From positions 1 through 8,714 of the forward strand of contig WTHL01000232.1 in NCBI GenBank assembly GCA_011523155.1: 8,714 nt of DNA, given 5' to 3'. Source of the stretch: Synechococcus sp. PL34863bin_39. GTDB lineage: Bacteria; Cyanobacteriota; Cyanobacteriia; PCC-6307; Cyanobiaceae. Positions within the stretch are counted from its first letter, which is position 1, and every line of letters begins with the position of its first letter. This document shows positions 1-6,926 of this stretch, one piece after another. The notes under the pieces are model-generated. The model saw nothing but the letters and a program-made list of their open reading frames with translations. It was not told the origin of the DNA and searched no databases. The position numbers and the translations under genes were made by a program.

Positions 1-15
1 AGCGATCGTTGCTCA

Positions 16-41
16 CCTCCGCCGCAAGGCGGAGGTTTTTT
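16..41 (+). terminator. Rho-independent terminator of an upstream gene
   Basis: A perfect 8-bp stem, CCTCCGCC paired with GGCGGAGG, is closed by a GCAA tetraloop and followed directly by six T residues. The T tract lies only on the plus-strand side, so it ends a plus-strand transcript whose gene lies to the left of the window. It also separates that gene from the minus-strand gene ending at 79. Confidence 0.9.
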
Positions 42-78
42 ATTAGCGCAACAGCCAACGCCGATCTCGCAGCGTCGC

Positions 79-348
79 TCATAAGTCGAGATCAACCAGC
101 GCGTAACCCTCAGGAGGCTGTCCCTTTTCAGCCGGTACCGCCCGATGGGTGCCGCTGACTGCAGGCGCGAGACGACCCGATAGGGAGCTGAAGTAGGCCT
201 GCTCGCCCGACAGCTCCGCCTCCGTCATGCTCGAAATAACAGCAGGATCACTGGTTTGACGTCGTTGCAAGGGCTCCATCGCCCGAGCTGGCGCAAGGAG
301 AGCCATGAACGCCATCGTCAGCATGAAAAATGAAGTCAAAGGCACCAT
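79..348 (-). CDS. Small secreted protein of unknown function (89 aa)
   Basis: I do not recognise this family. Residues 1-23 read as a signal peptide: a hydrophobic core rich in Leu, Met, Phe and Ala ends in A-R-A, a plausible signal peptidase I site, just before Met24. The mature part of about 66 residues is polar, has no cysteines and no visible catalytic motif, so it is probably exported to the periplasm. The ATG at 348 is the longest start. Met9, Met12 and Met15 are alternatives that would shorten the signal peptide, and no Shine-Dalgarno site decides between them. It runs in the same direction as the glycosyltransferase, 105 bases downstream of it. It is a short ORF in high-GC DNA, so some doubt remains, but the signal peptide argues for a real gene. 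Confidence 0.5.
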   Translation of the reverse strand: MVPLTSFFMLTMAFMALLAPARAMEPLQRRQTSDPAVISSMTEAELSGEQAYFSSLSGRLAPAVSGTHRAVPAEKGQPPEGYALVDLDL

Positions 349-453
349 GGCGATGCAGGGATCACGGTGTCCTTCCCATAGCTACGGCGGCCGCACACGA
401 CCACCCTCACCAATGGCAGAACCAGGTCACGATGGCCTGCGGCGATGACGCGT

Positions 454-1413
454 CTACACAGGAATTCGGGAGTCGCGCCAATGTGCAAGAACGTCGTCGA
501 AGCTGCGCGACCATTGCTTGGGTGTGGTCAACTCATCGGACAGTTGCGCCTGGAGCACGCCACGATGCAGCGCAGAGTGCACAGCATCGCTCTTCAATCC
601 CTTGTCGCAGTAGTGCGCGACCAGCGCATCACCAAAGCGCTCCAGGAAACTGGAACCCACAACGACACGACCTGCAATCGCCGTATTCACCACCAGCTCC
701 ATCGGCGTGACGCCATAGGCCCGTGGTCCCGACCAATGGGACCCCGAAACCTGGGGGTCCAACAGCACCTGCCCCCCCGATTGCCAGTATTTCAACTGCA
801 GGTAAATCTCATCGCCGCCATAGCCGCGAAACGCATCGTTGAACCCACCAATGGAAACCCAATCACTGAGACGTGTTAACAAAGCCCAGTTCCCGGTGGC
901 ACCGATCGGATAAGGATCCGGCTCATTGGTATCAACCAGATGATGCCAGGTTCCCCAGAAGTTCGACTCCAGGGTGAGGCGATACGCACCCCAAATCTCA
1001 GGGGACCCAAAGCTGACACCAAAATGGATCAAACTCTTGGCGGGGTAGACACCGGAGCGTATCCGTTCACGCAGCAACGCAAACGACCCTGGCTTCATCA
1101 ACACATGCGAATCGAGCATTAGCAACCATTGACCCCGTGCAACTGATGCTCCAAACGACCGGGGATAATTGACACCTTTGACCGTTCCAGCCTCGAGGTA
1201 GCGCAACCCAGGGCGCCCAAATGATTCACAAACATCGCGAACATCCTTCGACGGCTCGTTATCAACAACAAGAACTTCAATTCCCGCCTCCAAACCAGCA
1301 TTCAAGAGGCCCTGCAATGTGAACCACAGTTCATTCTCTTTGCCACGCACAGGAATGACGATTGAAAGCCAAGGAGCCTCCTGCCCCGTGTTCTTCAAGT
1401 CAGCCACAACCAC
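454..1413 (-). CDS. GT-A fold glycosyltransferase (family 2-like, 319 aa)
   Basis: This is a probable nucleotide-sugar-dependent glycosyltransferase with a GT-A fold; its donor and acceptor are not known. Residues 16-22 (L-S-I-V-I-P-V) form the first strand, and V-V-D-N at 49-52 is the next nucleotide-binding strand. L-D-S-H at 100-103 is the metal site, a D-x-H version of the usual DxD motif. G-G-F-N-D at 189-193 followed by G-Y-G-G-D-E at 197-202 carries the catalytic acidic residues, and K-Y-W-Q-S-G-G follows at 208-214. His226 (G-S-H-W) is a candidate third metal ligand. This layout resembles polypeptide GalNAc-transferases more than ordinary bacterial GT2 enzymes. I see no membrane segment, so it is probably cytoplasmic. 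The start is a GTG; the frame stays open upstream to the Maf stop codon with no ATG in between. It lies downstream of maf on the same strand. A role in envelope or exopolysaccharide glycosylation is inference. Confidence 0.85.
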   Translation of the reverse strand: MVVADLKNTGQEAPWLSIVIPVRGKENELWFTLQGLLNAGLEAGIEVLVVDNEPSKDVRDVCESFGRPGLRYLEAGTVKGVNYPRSFGASVARGQWLLMLDSHVLMKPGSFALLRERIRSGVYPAKSLIHFGVSFGSPEIWGAYRLTLESNFWGTWHHLVDTNEPDPYPIGATGNWALLTRLSDWVSIGGFNDAFRGYGGDEIYLQLKYWQSGGQVLLDPQVSGSHWSGPRAYGVTPMELVVNTAIAGRVVVGSSFLERFGDALVAHYCDKGLKSDAVHSALHRGVLQAQLSDELTTPKQWSRSFDDVLAHWRDSRIPV

Positions 1414-1533
1414 ATCCGCGGGAACGGATGAAAGATCTAGAACAAAAACATCACGTTCAGAACAGCGTGACTGTGGTTTGTCAGCATTTGTAGGTGCCGT
1501 CAGATGCCACGCCCAACCCAGAAGTTGATGGCG

Positions 1534-2115
1534 TCAGGCCAGCCAGGACCGCAGCAACGGCAAGCTCAGGCCGATCACATTGGAGTAGCAACCATCGAGG
1601 CGTTCAATGCAGCAACCGCCTCGACCTTCAAGGGCAAAGCCACCAGCGCATTGCAATGGCTCTCCAGTGGCGACATAGGCCTCAATCTCATCGTCCGTGA
1701 GAGTGGCAAACAACACGCGGGTGGTGACACAACAGCGCAATGGCTGTGCCTGTTCAGTGGCTGACGGGCCAGGCAACAGGCAGTGACCGGTGTGCAGTTC
1801 TCCCCAGTTGCCACGCAGGCGTTGCCAGCGGGCGAACGCTTCCGAACCATCCGCTGGCTTGCCGAAGATCTCGCCATCGAAAGCAAGAACTGAGTCACAA
1901 CCCAGGACAAACCGAACGGACGAATCATCGGGATGCCCCCCAAGACGGTCGCGGACTGCCGCGGCCTTGGCATCCGCCAGCAGCTGCACCAACGCCTCAG
2001 GCGTTGCCGCCTTGATCGTGTCCTCATCCACACCGCTGACCATCACCCGCGCGGGTATGGAGGCCTGTGCCAACAGGCGACGTCGAGCGGGCGACGCCGA
2101 AGCCAGGATCAGCAT
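1534..2115 (-). CDS. maf: Maf family nucleoside triphosphate pyrophosphatase
   Basis: Maf proteins hydrolyse non-canonical or excess nucleoside triphosphates to the monophosphate plus pyrophosphate in the cytoplasm. All family marks are present. S-A-S-P-A-R-R at 6-12 is the N-terminal nucleotide-binding loop. C-D-S-V at 73-76, G-K-P at 85-87 and H-T-G-H at 108-111 follow, then [11 protein letters not shown] at 156-166 and S-N-V-I-G-L-S-L-P at 178-186. The length of 193 residues is normal. Position 163 is Glu, where dTTP/UTP-type Maf proteins have Gln and the m7GTP-type YceF has Glu, so substrate preference is uncertain. The ATG at 2115 starts directly on the conserved first strand. The gene is divergent from the Npun_F0494-like gene, with 66 bases between starts, so both promoters must lie in that gap or overlap the coding regions. 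Confidence 0.93.
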   Translation of the reverse strand: MLILASASPARRRLLAQASIPARVMVSGVDEDTIKAATPEALVQLLADAKAAAVRDRLGGHPDDSSVRFVLGCDSVLAFDGEIFGKPADGSEAFARWQRLRGNWGELHTGHCLLPGPSATEQAQPLRCCVTTRVLFATLTDDEIEAYVATGEPLQCAGGFALEGRGGCCIERLDGCYSNVIGLSLPLLRSWLA

Positions 2116-2181
2116 CGTTTCCAGTCATCCGGCTTGATTCTGGCAAGGGCAACGCCTCGATCCATTGCGTCGGGCAACACA

Positions 2182-2586
2182 ATGGTCGTGATGCGTTCCA
2201 GCGCTTTGACCGCTCCCGCCCAATCCCTGCTCACCCAGCGCTCCCTGCAACGGGCGAGGCAGGCCATGCGCTGTCTGCCGTTCCAGCATGCGTTCTACGG
2301 CTTGCTGGTACAAGGCGCCCTGAGCAGCACGGAACTGACGATGCGGAGTGATTGGGGCGACCTGTGCCGCAGCCGCCTGAACCGCTCGCGCACGGAAGAT
2401 GCCTTGATCTGGTTGATTCAGCTGGGCGTGCTGCGACGCGAGGTGGATGGACAGGGGCTCACGGAGCGGGTGCGGCTCACACCGATGGGACTGGACCTGC
2501 TGCGGTCCTGGCCCGAAGCCATCCCGCCAGCCCCGCTGCATCAACAACTGCACCACTGGCTGCGACGCCACCGACCGAGACTGTGA
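2182..2586 (+). CDS. Npun_F0494-like conserved cyanobacterial protein (134 aa)
   Basis: The sequence resembles a cyanobacterial family of unknown function that I recall as Npun_F0494, notably in residues 74-105 ([19 protein letters not shown], then R-L-T-P-M-G). Short helices followed by a strand-like L-R-R-E-V-D-G segment suggest a winged-helix-like fold, but no function can be assigned. An early [11 protein letters not shown] segment lies at 24-34. The frame is open far upstream, but that part is the antisense shadow of maf. The start is therefore ATG at 2182, or ATG at 2191; no clear Shine-Dalgarno site separates them. Its TGA shares one base with the cobQ ATG (TGATG), so the two genes are probably translationally coupled and co-transcribed. 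Confidence 0.8.
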   Translation: MVVMRSSALTAPAQSLLTQRSLQRARQAMRCLPFQHAFYGLLVQGALSSTELTMRSDWGDLCRSRLNRSRTEDALIWLIQLGVLRREVDGQGLTERVRLTPMGLDLLRSWPEAIPPAPLHQQLHHWLRRHRPRL

Positions 2587-4088
2587 TGCGGCCCCTGATG
2601 GTTCTGGGCACCAGCAGCGGTGCAGGCAAATCCCTGATGACTGCCGCACTCTGTCGGGTGCTGAAGCGACGGGGCGAAACGCCGCTTCCCTTCAAGGGGC
2701 AAAACATGAGCAACAACGCCTGGGTGGACCAGAGCGGCGGAGAAATGGCCTATTCCCAGGCACTCCAGTCCTGGGCAGCCGGACTCGAACCGGAATGCGC
2801 CATGAATCCGGTGCTGCTCAAACCCCAGGGTGATTCAACCAGTGAGCTGATTCACCTGGGGCAGTCGGTGGGCAAAGCACGGGCCGAGACCTACTACGAG
2901 GACTGGTTTCGTCCAGGTTGGGCCGCAGTGCGCAAGGGCCTGCACGAACTCCAGGCCCGACGCCCCCATGGTCGCCTGGTGCTGGAGGGCGCTGGCAGCC
3001 CGGTGGAAGTGAATCTGCAACGCCGTGACCTCACCAATCTGCGATTGGCGCAGTACCTCCGCGCCAACTGCCTGCTGGTTGCCGATATCGAACGGGGCGG
3101 TGTATTTGCCCAGATCGTCGGCACGCTCAACCTGCTGCGTCCAGTGGAACGCCCCCTGATCAAGGGCATCCTGATCAACCGTTTCCGGGGCCGTCAATCA
3201 CTGTTTGACGAAGGACGCCGCTGGCTTGAAGCCCACACCGGCGTCCCAGTGCTTGGGGTGATGCCCTGGCTGGATGAGCTGTTCCCACCGGAAGACTCCC
3301 TCGACCTTCTGGAGCGACGGGGCCGCAAACGCGGCGCAGAGCTGGAGATTGCGGTGCTGCGGCTGCCATCGCTCAGCAACTTCTCCGACCTCGACCCCCT
3401 GGAGGCCGAACCGACGGTGCAATTGCGCTGGCTCTCACCCGGAGAAGAACTGGGCCAACCGGATGCCGTGATCGTGCCAGGGAGCAAACAGACGCTGCGG
3501 GATCTCGCCGCCCTGCGCAGCAGCGGACTCGACCAGAGCCTGGTCCGCTACGTCCAGAGGGGCGGACAACTCGTCGGCATCTGCGGTGGGATGCAACTGA
3601 TGGGGCGAGAACTCCATGACCCCGACGGGCGTGAAGGCGGCGACATTGGCAGCACCTGCCCCGGCCTGGATCTACTGCCCCTCCGGACCAGCTTCACAGC
3701 CACCAAAGCGTTGCGCCAACGCAGCAGCACGGCCGCATGGCCAGCTTCTCCGAGCCATGAAGCACTGGTGCTGGAGGGATTCGAATTGCACCGAGGCAGC
3801 ACCAGCGTGCTGGACGACTGCGCCCCTCTGTGCTCCGATCCAGGGCTGGGCTGGATCAGCCAGGGCGGTGATCAGGGCGGTGTGGTGATGGGCACCTATC
3901 TCCATGGCGTCTTTGAGAGCGGTCCATGGCGACGCCGCTGGCTCAACCTGCTGCGGCAGCGCAAAGGACTGGCTCCCCTCAGGGAAAACCAACCTCACCA
4001 CAGCCGTCAACGGGAGGCGCTGCTGGAACGGCTTGCCGATGCCTTCGAGGCCCATGTGAATCTTGAGCCGCTACTGAAGGGGGCATGA
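2586..4088 (+). CDS. cobQ: Adenosylcobyric acid synthase (glutamine-hydrolysing)
   Basis: CobQ uses ATP and glutamine to amidate side chains b, d, e and g of adenosylcobyrinate a,c-diamide, giving adenosylcobyric acid, late in cobamide synthesis in the cytoplasm. The N-terminal dethiobiotin-synthetase-like ATPase has its P-loop at 7-15 (L-G-T-S-S-G-A-G-K). The family signature F-K-G-Q-N-M-S-N-N lies at 36-44, and D-I-E-R-G-G-V-F-A at 167-175. The C-terminal class I amidotransferase-like domain has V-P-G-S-K at 297-301, the nucleophile Cys333 in G-I-C-G-G-M-Q at 331-337, and His440 in Y-L-H-G-V-F. The length of 500 residues fits the family. The frame opens further upstream (to 2352), but that part overlaps the preceding gene and looks non-coding; the ATG at 2586 puts the P-loop at the usual place. 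It overlaps the next gene by ATGA. Confidence 0.96.
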   Translation: MRPLMVLGTSSGAGKSLMTAALCRVLKRRGETPLPFKGQNMSNNAWVDQSGGEMAYSQALQSWAAGLEPECAMNPVLLKPQGDSTSELIHLGQSVGKARAETYYEDWFRPGWAAVRKGLHELQARRPHGRLVLEGAGSPVEVNLQRRDLTNLRLAQYLRANCLLVADIERGGVFAQIVGTLNLLRPVERPLIKGILINRFRGRQSLFDEGRRWLEAHTGVPVLGVMPWLDELFPPEDSLDLLERRGRKRGAELEIAVLRLPSLSNFSDLDPLEAEPTVQLRWLSPGEELGQPDAVIVPGSKQTLRDLAALRSSGLDQSLVRYVQRGGQLVGICGGMQLMGRELHDPDGREGGDIGSTCPGLDLLPLRTSFTATKALRQRSSTAAWPASPSHEALVLEGFELHRGSTSVLDDCAPLCSDPGLGWISQGGDQGGVVMGTYLHGVFESGPWRRRWLNLLRQRKGLAPLRENQPHHSRQREALLERLADAFEAHVNLEPLLKGA

Positions 4089-4324
4089 GCACCGTGCGTA
4101 TCCAATGGCCCAATGGGTGCAACAGCGACCATGCCATCGGCGTGGATTGGCTGGCAGCCGCCCGTCAGGCGGGGGTCAGCATCCCCACCGGTTGCATGGG
4201 AGGCAGCTGTGGCGCCTGCGAGATCGAGGTGAACGGCACCACGGTGCGGGCCTGCATCAGCACGGTGCCGGGGAGCCGCTCGGGTCATCTCCGGGTGGAC
4301 TTCGCCAGTGACCCTCACTGGTGA
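4085..4324 (+). CDS. Short [2Fe-2S] ferredoxin-like protein coupled to cobQ
   Basis: This is a 79-residue, single-domain ferredoxin with a beta-grasp fold; it should carry electrons in the cytoplasm. Four cysteines at 37, 42, 45 and 57 give C-x4-C-x2-C-x11-C within [10 protein letters not shown]. The last gap of 11 matches the cluster-binding pattern of succinate dehydrogenase SdhB and CoxS-type subunits, not photosynthetic plant-type ferredoxin, whose last gap is about 29. Cys12 is extra. The gene starts inside the cobQ stop codon (ATGA), so it is almost certainly co-translated with CobQ. Its partner is unknown. Because of the coupling, a role in cobamide synthesis, for example in cobalt reduction before adenosylation, is an attractive inference, but nothing in the protein itself proves it. 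Confidence 0.88.
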   Translation: MSTVRIQWPNGCNSDHAIGVDWLAAARQAGVSIPTGCMGGSCGACEIEVNGTTVRACISTVPGSRSGHLRVDFASDPHW

Positions 4325-4408
4325 GTCCAATGCCGACCAATCCTGGCGATCCCAACCACGCCCTGCCAAAGACATCCCAGCGACACCACCGGGTTAATAG
4401 CTGACCCC

Positions 4409-5302
4409 ATGGGTGTCCTCGCAGGATTGGCAGCAGCTCTGGCCTGGACCCTCGCCAGCAGCCTCTGGCGCAGCCTCAGCACCTCACTGACGGCGATCCA
4501 GTTGAACGGCCTGAAAAATTGGATCGCCTGCCTGATCCTGACGCCAGTGCTTCTGGGAATTCCCTGGTTCGAGCAGACCGGGAGCTGTCTGATCCTCCTG
4601 AGCAGCGGCGTGGTTGGGATCGCGATCGGTGACAGCTTCTATCTTGCGGCGTTACGCCGTCTCGGCACCCGCCGCACACTCACCTTTGAAGCCGTGGCAC
4701 CTCTTGCCGCGGGGATCAGCGGACTGATCTGGATGGGGGAACGGGTCAGCAGCCTCAGCTGGGCAGGAGCGGTTCTTGTCAGCGCATCGGTGCTGATCGT
4801 GGCGCGCCAGCAGCCACCGGATCAGACATCCTTCACGGACCGTCGAAGGACAACCCAACTCCTTGGAGCCACCCTGGCACTGCTGGCAGTGGCCTGTGGC
4901 GTAGGCGGTGCGGCCCTCTCCCGCGGCGTCCTCTTGAGCACGTCGCTATCGCCGCTCCAAAGCAGTGCCGTGCGGCTGCTTGGTGGAGGGCTGGCCTTAC
5001 TCCCCTGGCTGCGTCACCCCGCAATGCTCCCAGGGCGATCGGTGCCAGTGACGGGGCCAACACCCGCGCAGCCCAGAGCGATTCGTGTGGTGGCAGCCAC
5101 CCTTCTGGGGACCAATGTCGGCATCCTGCTGCAGCAAACCGCGCTGCAACGTCTTCCACTGGCCGTGGCGATCACCCTGCTCAGCACCGCGCCGGTCATG
5201 GCACTGCTGGTGGCGCGGCACGAGGGTGACAAGCCTCAGTTGGCAGGTCATGCCGCGTCGTTGCTGGCCGTCAGCGGCGTCGCCCTGGCCATGCTGAACT
5301 GA
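4409..5302 (+). CDS. EamA/DMT-superfamily transporter (297 aa)
   Basis: This is an integral inner-membrane transporter of the drug/metabolite superfamily, with two EamA repeats and about ten membrane segments. Hydrophobic helices can be seen around residues 1-20, 36-53, 60-82, 92-109, 116-132, 150-170, 183-200, 225-243, 250-269 and 278-296. The first repeat carries the typical A-P-L-A-A-G-I-S-G-L-I-W-M-G-E at 97-111, and the second an analogous T-A-P-V-M-A-L-L-V at 260-268. The polar linker at 133-149 and the loop at 201-224 divide the protein. The substrate cannot be told from sequence; family members export amino acids, metabolites or drugs. The ATG at 4409 lies 84 bases after the ferredoxin gene. 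A TTAATA stretch at 4394-4399 could be a -10 element for its own promoter, but the evidence is thin. A 54-residue membrane protein follows after 18 bases. Confidence 0.88.
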   Translation: MGVLAGLAAALAWTLASSLWRSLSTSLTAIQLNGLKNWIACLILTPVLLGIPWFEQTGSCLILLSSGVVGIAIGDSFYLAALRRLGTRRTLTFEAVAPLAAGISGLIWMGERVSSLSWAGAVLVSASVLIVARQQPPDQTSFTDRRRTTQLLGATLALLAVACGVGGAALSRGVLLSTSLSPLQSSAVRLLGGGLALLPWLRHPAMLPGRSVPVTGPTPAQPRAIRVVAATLLGTNVGILLQQTALQRLPLAVAITLLSTAPVMALLVARHEGDKPQLAGHAASLLAVSGVALAMLN

Positions 5303-5320
5303 CGCTGCGTCTGTGATGCC

Positions 5321-5485
5321 ATGCCTGCTCATCGCTGGTTCATGCTGTTCAGCGCCATCGCCGGCCTGATCACGATGGTGGCCTGGATCGGGGAGATCGA
5401 TCTCGGGATTGAGGACTCCCTTGCACCACTCAGCGATCATCCGGCCAAACCGTCAGGATCAACACCCCAAACCCCCCAGCCATGA
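5321..5485 (+). CDS. 54-residue single-pass membrane protein, unknown function
   Basis: This is a small ORF filling the gap between the EamA transporter and the metallo-beta-lactamase gene. Residues 6-24, beginning W-F-M-L-F-S-A-I-A-G and ending A-W-I-G, form one clear membrane segment. The stretch before it is short and basic (H4, R5). The tail of about 30 residues is first acidic (E-I-D-L-G-I-E-D) and then Pro/Ser/Thr-rich, suggesting an N-inside, C-outside orientation. I do not recognise a family. Its TGA overlaps the ATG of the next gene (ATGA at 5482-5485), the same coupling arrangement as cobQ and the ferredoxin gene. The spacing to both neighbours leaves no other use for this DNA, which supports a real gene. 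Confidence 0.65.
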   Translation: MPAHRWFMLFSAIAGLITMVAWIGEIDLGIEDSLAPLSDHPAKPSGSTPQTPQP

Positions 5486-6327
5486 GCCCGGCCGCTTCAG
5501 CCACCTATTTCGGAGCCAACAGCTGGCTGCTCGAAATCGCAAACCTGCGGATTCTGGTGGATCCATGGCTTGTGGATGACCTGGTGTTCCCTCCGGGGCC
5601 CTGGCTTCTGAAGGGAGAACTGCCCAAGCCATGGCCCATACCCAACCAGCTTGACCTACTGCTGCTGACCCAGGGACTGGCCGACCATGCCCATCCCGCC
5701 ACCTTGTCGCGACTCCCGAAGGACTTGCCGGTGGTGACGTCCGCAGCAGGCGCGAAAGTGGCGAAAGCCCTTGGCTTCTCGCGTATCCAAAGCCTTCGTC
5801 CTGGCCAGAAGCACCGCTTTCAGGGTGTCCAGATCGAGGCGACGGCCGGTGCACGGGTGCCGATGGTGGAAAACGGTTATCTGCTCGATTGGTCAGACGG
5901 ATCCCTGTACCTCGAGCCCCACGGAGTGCTGGATCCCTCCCTTCGTCAACGGCGTGTCAACACACTGATCACCCCGGTGGTCGACCTGGGCTTGCCCCTG
6001 GCGGGGAACTTCATCACAGGAGCCAGTGTGTTGACAGAACTGGTGGAACGCTTCCAGCCCGACCAGATTCTGGCCAGCACGACAGGCGGTGATGTGCAGT
6101 TCACCGGCCTGATCAGTCGCTTCCTGCAGGGGACAGAACCTGCCAAGCGATGGGATGCAACTGCCATCACAACGCCTGAACCGGGAACACCGATCATGCT
6201 GGCGAAAGCGCAAGGCTCAACGGCCAGAGATCTCCATGGATCAAGTGCTTCATCAGCTGGTGATCAGCACCCCGGGGGCAGCATTCACCCGGCTCAACGA
6301 AGAACTCAACACCTGGATCCGCGGTAG
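5482..6327 (+). CDS. Metallo-beta-lactamase-fold protein with a degenerate metal motif
   Basis: The protein has the layout of UlaG-like metallo-beta-lactamase-fold proteins. It opens with a Y-F-G-A-N-S-W-L-L-E strand pair (9-18), then L-V-D-P-W-L (25-30), then L-L-L-L-T-Q-G-L-A-D-H-A-H-P (59-72). The usual H-x-H-x-D-H zinc motif falls on Q64-x-L66-x-D68-H69, so the first two histidines are lost while Asp and His stay. E-P-H-G (145-148) provides a further His. I recall the T-Q-G-L-x-D-H-x-H form from related cyanobacterial and plant proteins, so this is probably a lineage trait and not decay. The substrate is unknown and hydrolase activity is doubtful. Residues from about 244 to 281 (Ser/His/Arg/Gln-rich) do not look like the domain and lie over the start of the YjbQ gene, which they overlap by 92 bases. 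It starts within the stop codon of the 54-residue membrane protein. Confidence 0.82.
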   Translation: MSPAASATYFGANSWLLEIANLRILVDPWLVDDLVFPPGPWLLKGELPKPWPIPNQLDLLLLTQGLADHAHPATLSRLPKDLPVVTSAAGAKVAKALGFSRIQSLRPGQKHRFQGVQIEATAGARVPMVENGYLLDWSDGSLYLEPHGVLDPSLRQRRVNTLITPVVDLGLPLAGNFITGASVLTELVERFQPDQILASTTGGDVQFTGLISRFLQGTEPAKRWDATAITTPEPGTPIMLAKAQGSTARDLHGSSASSAGDQHPGGSIHPAQRRTQHLDPR

Positions 6328-6901
6328 TGGAATTCATCTGGGCGTGGTGCACCTCACCTGTCTGCACACCAGCGCCAGCCTCACCATCAATGAAAACGCC
6401 GATCCAAGGGTCCTCCACGACCTGAACGCCTGGATGGATGCCACCGTTCCCCAGGACGGCCGAGGCCCGCTCAACGGCCAGGGCAACCGAACCCGTTATC
6501 GCCATGAGGACGAAGGCAACGACGACATGCCCGCGCACATCCGCACCGCGCTGACCAGTCAGACGTTGTCCCTGAGCGTTGAGAACGGAGAGCTGCTCCT
6601 TGGCACCTGGCAAGCGGTGTACCTCTGGGAGCACAGAACCAACGGCAGCCCAAGACGCATCGCCTGCCATCTGATCGGTGAGCGCAATGCTCAACACTCG
6701 GATCAGGAGCGCACTGCAACGCGAGGGGCAACGACACCCCAGACCCTGATGGCCCTTCGCAACGGGGAGCGCATCAACCGAGTGGTTCAGGAACGGTTTG
6801 ATCCAAGTGCATGGGAACGCGATGGCGGCATCGATACCGACATGGATTTACTGATTGATCGACTGCACGACATCAGTGGTGGCGACGGCAGTGCTAGCTG
6901 A
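6236..6901 (+). CDS. YjbQ-family protein with extra C-terminal tail (221 aa)
   Basis: Residues 1-149 form a YjbQ/UPF0047 domain. Members have been linked to a weak thiamine-phosphate synthase activity, but the true role is unclear. Marks are H-T-S-A-S-L-T at 44-50, N-E-N-A-D at 52-56, N-D-D-M-P-A-H-I-R at 95-103, and L-G-T-W-Q-A-V-Y-L-W-E-H-R at 122-134; the histidines at 44, 101 and 133 are the probable metal-site residues. The usual length is about 135-145 residues. Here about 70 more follow: a polar linker (150-168), then a helical, charged segment with I-N-R-V-V-Q-E-R-F at 180-188 and D-T-D-M-D-L-L-I-D-R-L at 200-210. I do not recognise this tail. The frame opens earlier (6155), but the ATG at 6236 leads straight into the first conserved strand. 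It is the last gene of the plus-strand block. Confidence 0.88.
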   Translation: MDQVLHQLVISTPGAAFTRLNEELNTWIRGSGIHLGVVHLTCLHTSASLTINENADPRVLHDLNAWMDATVPQDGRGPLNGQGNRTRYRHEDEGNDDMPAHIRTALTSQTLSLSVENGELLLGTWQAVYLWEHRTNGSPRRIACHLIGERNAQHSDQERTATRGATTPQTLMALRNGERINRVVQERFDPSAWERDGGIDTDMDLLIDRLHDISGGDGSAS

Positions 6902-6926
6902 CATCCGGACCAGCAGAGAAACCATC

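Noticed and set aside
1933..2181. Upstream extension of the Npun_F0494-like frame
   Set aside because: It is mostly antisense to maf and has Arg/Gln/His-rich shadow composition.
2116..2181. Cobalamin riboswitch upstream of the cobQ operon
   Set aside because: The 66-base gap is too short and shows no B12-box-like element or extended stem structure.
2352..2585. N-terminal 78-codon extension of the cobQ frame
   Set aside because: It lies wholly over the preceding gene in another frame, reads as Gly/Ala/Thr/Pro-rich shadow, and the CobQ P-loop fits a start at 2586.
4394..4399. TTAATA as a -10 box for the EamA gene
   Set aside because: No -35 element is recognisable at the right distance and it would leave almost no leader; too weak to list as a promoter.
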